Assembly (NCBI GenBank): GCA_947069175.1 | Contig: CAMTDV010000018.1 | Location: 42,234,869 to 42,298,868, forward strand | Direction of reading: 5' to 3' | DNA length: 64,000 nt | Origin: Scalesia atractyloides | Lineage: Eukaryota; Streptophyta; Magnoliopsida; Asterales; Asteraceae | Shown here: positions 55,631 through 64,000 of the stretch, piece by piece | How the letters are laid out: the number at the start of each line of letters is the position of its first letter | How positions within the stretch are numbered: the stretch's first letter is position 1 | Made by a program: the position numbers and the translations under genes | The notes under the pieces: model-generated | What the model was told of the DNA's origin: nothing | Seen by the model: only the letters and a program-made list of their open reading frames with translations | Databases searched by the model: none

Positions 55631-57376
55631 TGTCACATTTTATTTCGGGTGGGCCCTCACGGTGGGTCTATGCATGACGATTGATAACAGTTTCACAATT
55701 GGCAACAGAAGATAGGATAATAAAATATTAAATGTAAAAGCTTGAATATATTAAATAAACTTGATATCACCTTGTTTGGTACAAAATATCCCACAAGTAG
55801 GATCGAAATAATGGGTCTCTAGCAGTGGAGTTACAAATTCCAAAGCTTATGGCCGAACCGAATCCAGCCTACGTATTTAGGTTCGTCACCTACGGTTAAT
55901 CTTTAAAATATGTCAGTTTTCACTGGTAGATAGTATTAACCGACACGTTTAAGAAAAAAAATGTTTTAAAAAAGATTCTCTTTTAAATATTCATTGGGAT
56001 AATTTCCTTGTTACCGAATTACAGGCTTGTCGTACATTTGGGAAGTAGTATTATAACCGGTATTTGATCCATATACACACCAAAATTATTTGTGACTGTC
56101 CGGTTTATGCCTATGTCATATCCCACATCGGGTGTGAAGGGGGAACAAAGGCTTCCTTATAAGGGGTTGGATACCTTCACCATCATGACGCGTTTTAAAA
56201 CCGTGAGGGGTAGACGCTGAGGGCGTGCTGGCTGCCAAAGCGGACAATATCATGGTGCGGTTATGCTGGGCTGTTACAGATGGTATCCGAGCCAGGGCCG
56301 GACCGGTGGTGCCAGGTCCTGCGAGGACGCTGGACCCCTTAAGGGGTGGATTGTCATATCCCACATCGGTTGTGAATGGGAACAAAGGCTTCCTTATAAG
56401 GGGCTGGATACCTTCACCATCATGACCCGTCTTAAAACCGTGATGGGCAGACGCTGAGGGCGTGCTGGCTGCCAAAGCGGACAATATAATGGTGCGGTTA
56501 CGCTGGGCTGTTACAGCCTACACCCTACACTTGCTGGTCATTTACAATTAAATGAGTCGGGACACCCGGACACAATACTAACCCCCAAATGTTTAATCTA
56601 TTATCAAGTAAAAAAGTTTAAAACGAATACCCACATTTGTAAGCATTTGTCCATTTTCGATACCCGTACCAAGTGGCATTTGCCATATCCCAAGTTTTAA
56701 TGTAAAAGTGGCTAAAAGTATTAACATTTGCTAGCTGTCTTAAAACAGAGTATTCTGTTCTTGTAGCAAAGCCGTAATCAAAGTTTATTTTTCTAGGCAC
56801 GATTATCTAGAGGGCTCTATAGTCTGGAATGAACAGAATTATTACTCGTAAGAATGTTTACGGGTCATTGGTAAGTCTTTTGACTTGACCCGTTAACTTT
56901 AGAATTTCGCTCGATTCTGCTATATTAAGCGTTGACGAGATAGAATGTGGTTTATACCCGTCATAGTACAAAGACTCGTTGAATATGGGTTATTTAACCA
57001 AACATTCTGATTTGGAATGGTTTTGAAAATCATTTGACCTATTACGACTAGTGTATACGATTTATGTTCGTATAACTAGTCATGTGCGTAAAAATGGGTT
57101 CGGGTGCTCGAATGGGTTTATGACGAGTCTGATAAGTCAAAACATATTTATAATGTTATTAGATTAACCTCGAAATCATAATACAAGTCGCATATTAAAA
57201 CCCTTTTGTTTAATTTTATGCCAAAAGGGCATTTTTGACATTTTTAAGAATATATATTTGACTCATCAATTTACCCGTCCAAACATGATGACAAGAAGGT
57301 AAAACACAGGGGATTATTCCCTATATTATAATCATCACATAGTCGGGTTGGATTAGGTTTTAAGGTCGACTAAACA
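55631..57376 (-). repeat. Gypsy F 5' LTR, split by a TRIM, right end cut
   Basis: Starts (plus) TGTCACATTTTATTTCGGG next to the PBS. Its other end is not reached because gypsy G is inserted at 57377. No coding frames. A hairpin survey by eye showed nothing as clear as in elements C and E. Confidence 0.75.
56114..56515 (+). mobile_element. Complete TRIM retrotransposon (402 bp) with GCCTA target duplication
   Basis: Two LTRs of 165 and 164 bp (56114-56278 and 56352-56515), both starting TGTCATATCCCACATCGG and ending GGGCTGTTACA, flank a 73-bp centre. A PBS (TGGTATCCGAGCC, 56281-56293) follows the left LTR and a purine tract (AAGGGGTGGA, 56341-56350) precedes the right one. Target duplication GCCTA at 56109-56113 and 56516-56520. 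TRIMs encode nothing and move with others' enzymes. The CCCACATCGG start and GAGGACGCTGG centre match a TRIM type I recall as widespread in dicots. Frames over it are not genes. Confidence 0.96.
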
Positions 57377-58219
57377 TGTCACACTCTAACCGATGGCGGA
57401 AACATCGGGGTTAGTGGCACTAGGCGACCAGATTGATTTCACGAGATGTTCCATAACAATCATTTAACATATCACAACCTGCTTAATATCCCATACTATT
57501 AACGTAACATTTAAACGATTATTACAAAACAGAGATTTCTCATAAAATTCAACCGGGTTCGATTTCCCCTAGATTTCATACATAAGTTCAAAATCTGAAA
57601 TACATCAACAAACTAACTAAACAAAACAACTAAACTAGCAACATCCAATCATCCGCGCTAAATCCTCAACCTGTTACATACGTTAAAATACAAGTCAATA
57701 CAATAAAGTAAAGGTGAGCATACGAGTTTTTGTAATACTAGCATAATAGAGAAACCGTTCGCGAGATAATCTAATTACATATCATGATAACCAAAACACT
57801 TAACATAACATAGGTTCCTTTCTCATGCTAACTACCGTGAGAAGGCTTGCGCGTCCATCCTAACTAGACCACATCGGGTGTAAGCCACACTATAGTACCA
57901 TACTAGCTAAGGAAGCAAATTAACGAAAATAAGTCCTAGTCACATGTTTCTAGTATCACGTATTGAGCATACACAATCAGATTATTTACGTGTGATAAAC
58001 AGTTTGATTTGTGATGTGATTTTAATATAGAAACGTATGTAACACCCAAAAAGTGTGTTAAAGCGAAAATAGGTCAAGTATACTCACTGTGGGTGTGTTT
58101 AGGTAAGAGTTCGGGATATGAGGAGAGTCGAGAAGAGCGCCGGATCAGCCTGCATACGCGAACGGAAGTGCATCAGTCTCCGAAAAGCTGAAACGGTTAA
58201 GTCTTGGTTGGGCAGTAGC

Positions 58220-58503
58220 CAAGTTCGAGCGAACTTGTATGAATCTGATGAAGTTGAGTCAAGTTCGGTCGAACTTGATGAGTTTCCTTAGGAAACTTGT
58301 CAAGTTCGGGCGAACTTGTAAGAAAACCTTACTGGCAAGGCAAGTTCGGGCGAACTTGCATAGTTTCCTAGGAAACTAGTCAAGTTCGGGCGAACTTGTA
58401 AGAGATTTTGGTGAAATTAACCCAAGTTCGGTCGAACTTGACCCATCTGGGTGCAAGTTCGGTCGAACTTGACCAGGGAGCTGGTGATTCTCGAGTGAAC
58501 TTG
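58220..58503. repeat. Gypsy G downstream array of AAGTTCG dyads
   Basis: Units start at 58220, 58260, 58301, 58341, 58381, 58423 and 58454, with a degenerate one near 58486. Spacings are 40, 41, 40, 40, 42, 31 and about 32 bp. All seven full units keep both CAAGTTCG and CGAACTTG arms; only the two central bases vary (GT, GG or AG before CG). Confidence 0.96.
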
Positions 58504-59187
58504 ATGTTTTCGGGTCCAAAATCTTGCGTTTTCGCGTCATTTGCTGAGGAAAATCGAGTGTTCATCCCTCCAACCCTGTGCTACCGAGCAAACTTAGGTC
58601 GGAGAGGTATTTTAGAGCTGTTTTAGCCGTTTTACAAAAGCGTGGGCTAATCCGGGCGAACTGAGGGTTCGTTCGGATTAGTCTGGCTTGTGTAAACAAC
58701 GTAAACGTCCTTGTGCTTCCAGATCTGGGATCTTGAATGATAGATGCTTTGTTTCATATCAGAAGATGAACAAAACATCATCAAAAGTCCGTATTTTGTG
58801 TAGAAATCAATGTTTATCAAAGGTTTTTCTCAGATCTATAACTTACAAGCCGAAATCTTTCAGATCTCGTGTTTGGGAAGCCTCTGCTAACACCAAACGA
58901 ACTCATATTGTGTAGATCTAAGCTTAAACAGAAGTTTTGGAAGAAAAAGATGAAGATTTTCGTAAAAGAATGAGTTTTGATGAAAACGAAGGCTATGCCT
59001 TGTGCCAAAATCGTTGTAAACCTTAGTAGATCGTTGATAAGTATTGTTGCAGTGAAATCAGGTTGATTCTTAATTAGAACATGAAGGTTTCGGGTTTTGA
59101 GAGCTCTGGGCGAACTTGCAGCAAGTTCAAATGAGAGAACAGAGGTTGGTATTTATAGGAGAAGGCAAAATGAGAGCTGATGGAGAC

Positions 59188-59392
59188 CAAGTTCGGTCGA
59201 ACTTGCATGAGATTCATGCAAGTTCGGGCGAACTTGCTAGATTTTCAAGAGGAACCAGTCAAGTTCGGCCAAACTTGCTGATTCTGTGAGGAACCAGGCA
59301 AGTTCGAGAGAACTTGAGAGTAAGGGAGGAAATTTTGGTTTGGCCAGCCAAGTTCGGCCGAACTTGGGGTCACCCAAGTTCGAGCGAACTTG
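59188..59392. promoter_or_regulatory. Gypsy G upstream dyad array next to TATA
   Basis: Units start at 59188, 59219, 59260, 59299, 59349 and 59375; spacings 31, 41, 39, 50 and 26 bp. The nearest unit is 31 bp upstream of the TATA box in element direction. Position suggests activator or repressor sites, which is inference. Confidence 0.85.
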
Positions 59393-59778
59393 TCCAAATG
59401 TTGGGTTTTCTCCATTTGTTTCGCGTTAAGTGTTTGTTTAGCTATTCGGTTCGTATTAGTTAGTTATATTAAGCGTTATAATGGGTATAATAGTGCGATT
59501 TAGCGATTCGAGAGTGCGAAAGCGATCCGATAGCGAGCGTAACCATTACCACAAACACATATAACACATAAATAACATAAAACCACATAAATAACTATGA
59601 TTTTGCGATGCGATGAGATTAGCGATGCGATTTATTAAGCTATTAGATGCGATAATAACGTACAACACCATAATTAATTAACATAAACTTTATTATAAGT
59701 CGAATCTCGGAATTACAAAAGATAGGTAAACAGGAAAACAAAATGAAAAGATAACAATCGAATTTTCGAGTTGTTACA

Positions 59779-59791
59779 GTCTCCCTACTTT
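59779..59791 (-). other. Gypsy G polypurine tract
   Basis: Minus AAAGTAGGGAGAC directly before the LTR, followed on the pol side by the common GACGAAATTCC word. Confidence 0.9.
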
Positions 59792-59811
59792 AGGGAATTT
59801 CGTCCCGAAAT

Positions 59812-60443
59812 TCAAGTAGTAGCTGTAACAAATAGATGCGGGTACTTGGCCTTCTTATCACTTTCCAATTCCCAAGTAAACTCGGCGCCGCGTTTGCCCT
59901 CCCATCGGACTTTCACGATAGGGATGCGAGAGCGTTGTAGTTTCTTAGTCTCTCGGTCCATGATTTCCACAGGCTTTTCCAAAAAATGGAGAGTCTCGTT
60001 GATTTGCAGATCTTCGAGAGGGACATGCAGATTTTCTTCGGCTAAGCACTTTTTGAGATTAGACACGTGGAAAGTCGGATGTACATTATTGAGTTCTTCC
60101 GGCAGTTCGAGTCGGTAAGCCACTTTTCCGATCCTTTCCAGAATCTTAAGGGTCCTACGTATCGAGACGCTAGCTTTCCTTTCTTGCCGAAGCGGACCAT
60201 TCCCTTCCAAGGTGCAACCTTTAGGAGAACGTGATCTCCCACTTCGAACTACAGGGGCTTGCGGTATTTATCGGCGTAACTCTTTTGACGACTCCGAGCT
60301 TTCAAGAGATTGTCTCTGATTTGGAGGATCTTGTCCGTCGTTTCTTGAATTAGCTCGGGACCGGTGATTTGTGCTTCTCCGATCTCGTGCCATGCAATAG
60401 GCGATCGACATTTTCTTCCATACAGTGCCTCAAAAGGAGCCAT
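59812..60443 (-). pseudogene. Gypsy G integrase C-terminal part
   Basis: Frames 60443-60249, 60242-60042 and 60210-59812 overlap in different phases. They carry FEALYGRKCRSPIAWHEIGE, DHVLLKVAPWKGMVRFGKKG, FHVSNLKKCLAEENLHVPLE, and a C-terminal FTWELESDKKAKYPHLF chromodomain-like end. A stop at about 60246-60251 and a frame change near 60150 break it. Placement against the polypurine tract shows this is the end of pol. Confidence 0.85.
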
Positions 60444-60886
60444 TTGAATGCTGGTAGATAACTATTATTGTACGAGAATTCGATTAAAGGTAAATGGGTA
60501 TCCCAGTTACCACCGAAATGTATGATGCACGCACGAAGCATGTCTTCGAGGGTGCGAATCGTGCACTCAGTCTGACCGTCGGCCTGAGGGTGAAAAGTGG
60601 TACTTAGATTAAGCGTAGTACCGAGAGCAGATTGAAAGGTCTCCTAGAGACGTGAGGTAAAGCGACCGTCGCGGTCAGAGATGATGTCACGAGGCGTCCC
60701 GTGTTGACATATGATTTCGTCGGTATAGATTCGGGCTAACCGTTCGACCTTAAAATCTTCTCGTATAGCAATAAAGTGCGCAGATTTGGTAAGACGATCA
60801 ACGATAGCCCAAATGCTATCGTGACCAAATGAAGTACGCGGGAGTTTAGTAACGAAGTCCATGGCTATACTCTCCCATTTCCACAT
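60350..60886 (-). pseudogene. Gypsy G integrase catalytic core
   Basis: Frame 60886-60644 has AMDFVTKLPRTSFGHDSIWA (first Asp, codon 60857-60859) and DIISDRDGRFTSRL (second Asp). It ends at TAG 60644-60646, where relatives have Trp. The Glu (codon 60566-60568, in DGQTECTIRTLED) is readable beyond it, and frame 60541-60350 continues with LRACIIHFGGNWDTHLPLIE. All three catalytic residues are encoded but not in one open frame. Confidence 0.87.
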
Positions 60887-60892
60887 CGGGAT

Positions 60893-61687
60893 TTAGGGTT
60901 GTTCGAGTAAACCAGAGGGCCTTTGATGTTCAGCTTTAACTTTCGAACAAGTTAAGAATTTGGAGACATACAAGGCGATATCCTTTTTCATGCCCGGCCA
61001 CCAATACTTAGGACGAAGGTCTTGGTACATTTTTTCGGCACTAGGATGAATGGAGTATCGAGATTTATGAGCTTCGGTCATTAGCAAATTACAGAGATTA
61101 TCACGACTGAGAATCCAAATGCGATTAAGATAGTAAAAAATACCATCAGATTTAGATACAAGCTGAGTTTCGGCACCACATTTCATTTCTTCTTCCAAAG
61201 TATTCTCGTTAAAACATGCGAATTGAGCGGAGCGAATCATGATTTCGAGATTATACAAAGCTTGTGAGTCACGAACACTATATACATAGCTTCGTCGACT
61301 TAGAACATCGGCGACGGCGTTTGCTTTGCCGGGATGGTAGCGTATCTCGCAATCGTAATCGTTGAGAAGTTCAACCCATCGATGTTGTAGCATGTTTAGT
61401 TCTTTTTGATTAAAGATATGTTGTAAGCTCTTATGGTCGGTGAAGACCGTACACTTGGTACCGTAAAGGTAGTGTCGCCATATCTTTAATGCAAAAACAA
61501 CTGCACCGAGTTCGAGATCGTGGGTCATGTAGTTCTTCTCGTGGATTTTGAGTTGGCGAGACGCATACGTGATAACCTTGTCTCGTTGCATGAGAACACA
61601 ACCAAGACCAAGATTAGAGGCATCGCAGTAAACAACAAAATCATCGTTTCCGTCGGGTAAAGCGAGTACGGGAGCATTGCATAGCAT
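60893..61687 (-). pseudogene. Gypsy G RNase H and integrase zinc region (264-residue open frame)
   Basis: RNase H catalytic residues are visible in YCDASNLGLG, HDLELGAVVFALKIWRHYLY and FTDHKSLQHIFNQKELNMLQ, and the domain ends with RYHPGKANAVADVLSRR. The integrase zinc region follows: two His in EAHKSRYSIHP and the distal pair KFLTCSKV, where the usual first Cys of the C-X2-C pair is Phe. That change should weaken zinc binding. RT thumb sequence upstream (61753-61977) is in another frame. Confidence 0.88.
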
Positions 61688-61798
61688 ACGCTTGAGAGTT
61701 TGAAAAGCTTCCGCTTGCTTAGAATTCCAAACAAAAGGTTTATCTTTATGAGTTAAAGTAGTAAGCGGAACGGCAATTTTTGAAAAGTCAGCGATGAA

Positions 61799-62419
61799 TC
61801 AACGGTAGTAACCCGCCAATCCAAGAAATGAACGGATTTCGGAAGCCTTCTTCGGTGTAATCCAACTCTTGATGGCTTCGATCTTTGCAGGGTCGACGTG
61901 AATTCCTTGACTATTAACGATGTGGCCGAGAAATTGGACATCTTCGAGCCAGAATTCACATTTTGAGAACTTAGCATAAAGGCGATTTCCTTGAAGAAGT
62001 TCGAGGACTAAACAGAGATGACGTGCGCGTTCGTCTCTCGACTTCGAATAGATAAGAATGTCATCGATAAACACAATGACGAAACGATCTAAGAAGGCTT
62101 TACACACACGGTTCATCAAATCCATGAAGACCGCGGGTGCATTTGTAAGACCAAAAGGCATGACCACGAATTCAAAATGGCCATAACGAGTACGAAAGGC
62201 GGTTTTTGGAATGTCTTCATCCAATACGCATAACTGATGATAGCCGGATCGAAGATCGATCTTGGAAAAACAAGTAGCACCTTGAAGCTGATCAAATAAG
62301 TCATCAATTCGAGGAAGAGGGTAGCGGTTCTTTATCGTGAGTTTGTTAAGTTCACGATAATCGATGCACATACGGTACGATCCATCCTTCTTTTTCACGA
62401 AAGGACAGGTGCGCCCCAT
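61799..62419 (-). pseudogene. Gypsy G reverse transcriptase
   Basis: A 206-residue open frame covering nearly all RT motifs: VKKKDGSYRMCIDYRELNKL, FSKIDLRSGYHQL, FEFVVMPFGLTNAPAVFMD, the catalytic VFIDDILIYS (FIDD at 62060-62071), LYAKFSKCEFW, VQFLGHIVNSQGI and RSFLGLAGYYR. The junction with the upstream frame at 62395-62419 is one base short, so protease and RT are in different phases. The domain itself looks intact. Confidence 0.92.
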
Positions 62420-63309
62420 GGCGAATTGCTCGGGCGTATGAAACCTTTATCAAGAAGCTCTTGAAGTTGGCTTGATAGCTCGCGCATTTCTGAGGGTGCG
62501 AGGCGATAAGGAGCTTTAGCAACGGGAGTAGCTCCGGGAACTAAATCGATACGGAATTCAACATCTCGAGTAGGGGGTAAACCGGGTAAATCGTCGGGAA
62601 AGACTTTCGGAAATTCACAAACAACGGGAACATCTTTATAAGTCTTCTTTTCTTTCTCCGGGTTGACGATATGGGCGAGGAAGGCAACACATCGCTTTTG
62701 CAAGTATTTGTGTGCTCGAGTACATGACAAAAGCCTCAACTTCTTTGAGGGCGTTTCACCATAAACATGAAGTTGATCACCGTTAGAGAGAGGAAAACGA
62801 ATCATTTTATTGAAGCATACAACTTCAGCATGATTCTCACGAAGAAAATCCATGCCTACTATGATATCGAAACTACCTAACTGCATAGGTATGAGATTGA
62901 TCGAGAAGACATGGTTGTTGAGATTGAGATTACAACCACGTAAGACGGAATTAACGGTAACGGTTCTTCCAGTGGCGACTTCCACATCGAAAGTCTTTGG
63001 GAGTTTAGCGCGCTTACATTTTAAAACCTTTTAGAATTCTAACGATACAAAACAATTATCGGCACCAGTATCAAATAAACATGAAGCATAAACACCATTA
63101 ACGAGAAACGTACCATTGACAACATTGTTGTCATTCTGAGTCTGGCGGTGGTTGAAATTGAAGGCTCTGCCACGCGCAGCTTGTTGTTGCTGCTGCTGCT
63201 GCGGTGGCTGAGGCTGCTGCTGAGGGTGCGGTGCTGGCTGCTCTTGTTTGATAGGACGATTCAGACAGGCGTTGGCGAAATGATTCGGATCACCACAAAC
63301 ATAGCACAC
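62395..63309 (-). pseudogene. Gypsy G second zinc knuckle, protease and RT lead-in
   Basis: Frame 63309-63031 has an intact CCHC knuckle (CYVCGDPNHFANAC), a Gln/Pro-rich linker from a CTG/CTT-rich repeat (about 63178-63245), and the protease active site LFDTGADNCFV (DTGA at 63061-63072). A TAA within this stretch, just after SLEF, interrupts it. The same frame resumes as 62985-62395 with NLIPMQLGSFDIIVGMDFL, the protease flap and end, then FPDDLPGLPPTRDVEFRIDL before RT. The frame matches on both sides of the stop, so one substitution explains it. Confidence 0.85.
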
Positions 63310-63362
63310 ACGTGCTTTTGGTTGGCTTGAGGAGGAGCGGGTAAAGCTTGAGCTGCTGGAGC

Positions 63363-63953
63363 CTAAGGAGCTGGCTGACGAGTACCACTACGGCAGCTGA
63401 CTGTAAAGTGGTCGTAGATGTTGCAGTTTGTGCAAAAATAGCAGTTGCCACCAACGACATGATGATATGTGCACTTAGGGCACATAGGGTGAGGTCCGGT
63501 ATACGCACGCTTAGCTGGGGGTGCGTTCGGAGCGGCTGACTGAAGCGGCTGTGGGTTTGCTGGAGCGGCGAGAGCATAGTTCTTACTCGGGTTTCCTCGT
63601 TTGCGTCCTTGACGCTTTCCCTTTGGTTCACTTGATGATTCGGTAGCAGCGGTTGGGTCAACGACGGCTTGATTGGCGACTTTAGCATGATTCTTGAAAT
63701 AACCATCCTGAAATCGCTGATCGTTGATCTCAGCGGCGAGCATGTAGGTTTCCTCGATGGTTGTAGTACGAGCAACTTTCACAAAATTAGCAACACATTC
63801 AGGCAAACCACGGATGTACTTGTTGATAGTTTTCTCAGTCGTATCAACCTGGCTGGGACAGATGATGCTCAAAATCTTAAACCGAGCAGTGAATCCAGCA
63901 TTGTCGGGACCATCCTGTTTGATTCCCCAAAACTCATTCTGAAGCTTTTGCAT
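63363..63953 (-). pseudogene. Gypsy G gag C-terminal part
   Basis: A 196-residue frame with the end of Retrotrans_gag (MQKLQNEFWGIKQ, NAGFTARFKILSIICP, TTEKTINKYIRGLPECVANF, then the VARTTTIEETYMLAAEIND block). It continues with a Lys/Arg linker and a Cys/His-rich region (MCPKCTYHHVVGGNCYFCTN and DHFTVSCR) that resembles an extended zinc finger. The TAG at 63363-63365 ends it. A frame change between here and 63309 separates it from the next knuckle. Its N-terminus is beyond the window. Confidence 0.86.
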
Positions 63954-64000
63954 TTTGAGTTGACTGAGGAGTTACTGCTCACAGCATGGATTTCTGAGAC

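Larger units (their letters stand above)
54968..57376 (-). mobile_element. Gypsy F, 5' end only (LTR, PBS, gag start)
   Basis: On the minus strand: LTR from beyond 57376 down to 55631, PBS 55616-55627, gag start 55462. The gag is cut at 54967 by LTR D, and the LTR is cut on the right at 57377 by gypsy G. A TRIM sits inside the LTR. So F is older than its three neighbours. Confidence 0.75.
57377..59778 (-). repeat. Gypsy G 3' LTR (2402 bp)
   Basis: Starts TGTCACACTCTAACC, ends GAGTTGTTACA (plus). TATA box TATAAATA (minus) at 59150-59157. Two arrays of AAGTTCG dyads flank it: 59188-59392 upstream and 58220-58503 downstream in element direction. The short frames inside are shadows of this repeat-rich DNA. 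Confidence 0.93.
57377..64000 (-). mobile_element. Gypsy G (chromovirus-type), right end outside the window
   Basis: 3' LTR 57377-59778, polypurine tract, then on the minus strand the integrase C-terminus, integrase core, zinc region, RNase H, RT, protease and gag, with gag reaching about 63953. Protease-RT-RNase H-integrase is the Ty3/gypsy order. Frames are broken at several points by single changes, so decay is moderate, less than in gypsy B. The left target-duplication candidate is AAACA (57372-57376). Confidence 0.92.

Noticed and set aside
1..64000. Envelope-like gene in any gypsy element
   Set aside because: No frame between pol and the 3' LTR of B or G is long enough or has a signal peptide and membrane segment; pol ends within about 50 bp of the polypurine tract.

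Overview
This window looks like repeat-dense plant nuclear DNA. I found no host gene, rRNA, tRNA or CRISPR array. Almost everything is LTR retrotransposon sequence, much of it nested. Primer-binding sites (PBS) match plant initiator-Met tRNA, and the LTRs are long, with plant-type TATA boxes. The gag and pol styles resemble, from memory, elements common in daisy-family (Asteraceae) genomes. Eudicot is fairly safe; Asteraceae is a guess.

Layout, left to right. 1-10462: decayed Ty1/copia element on the minus strand (copia-1: gag, integrase, RT, RNase H; 5' LTR 9797-10462). 10463-13417: AT-rich, no gene. 13418-17420: minus-strand gypsy LTR (A) split by a solo LTR (13914-15400, 5-bp target duplication GATAC). 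17421-18371 and 23959-24561: the 3' internal tract of element A, split by a complete non-autonomous copia-like element (copia-2, 18372-23958, target duplication TACGT). 24562-30108: minus-strand gypsy LTR (B) plus broken pol. 30109-33880: truncated copia-like element (copia-3) whose only coding matter is a long unknown acidic protein. 33881-36847: end of a plus-strand gypsy (C). 36848-54967: 3' end and LTR (D) of another plus-strand gypsy, split by a gag-only gypsy (E, 41113-53029, target duplication ATTTC), whose 3' LTR holds an inverted solo LTR (49501-52167, target duplication ACGAT). 54968-57376: 5' end of a minus-strand gypsy (F) holding a complete 402-bp TRIM element (56114-56515, target duplication GCCTA). 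57377-64000: minus-strand gypsy (G) with LTR, pol and gag, running off the window.

How the parts relate. Copia-2, copia-3, element E and the TRIM lack a polymerase, so they would need proteins from autonomous relatives such as copia-1, B or G. All coding regions seen are interrupted by stops or frameshifts.

The most interesting signal is regulatory. At least five LTR families carry clusters of short palindromes close to a TATA box, and each cluster type has its own sequence. The clearest is CAAGTTCGGTCGAACTTG, present as about 12 units in the copia-2 leader and about 14 units in the gypsy G LTR, with many unit spacings of 40-43 bp. A second signal is a roughly 115-bp foldback with a highly conserved loop, found five times in gypsy C and E sequence, with a stem that changes on both sides together in one copy.
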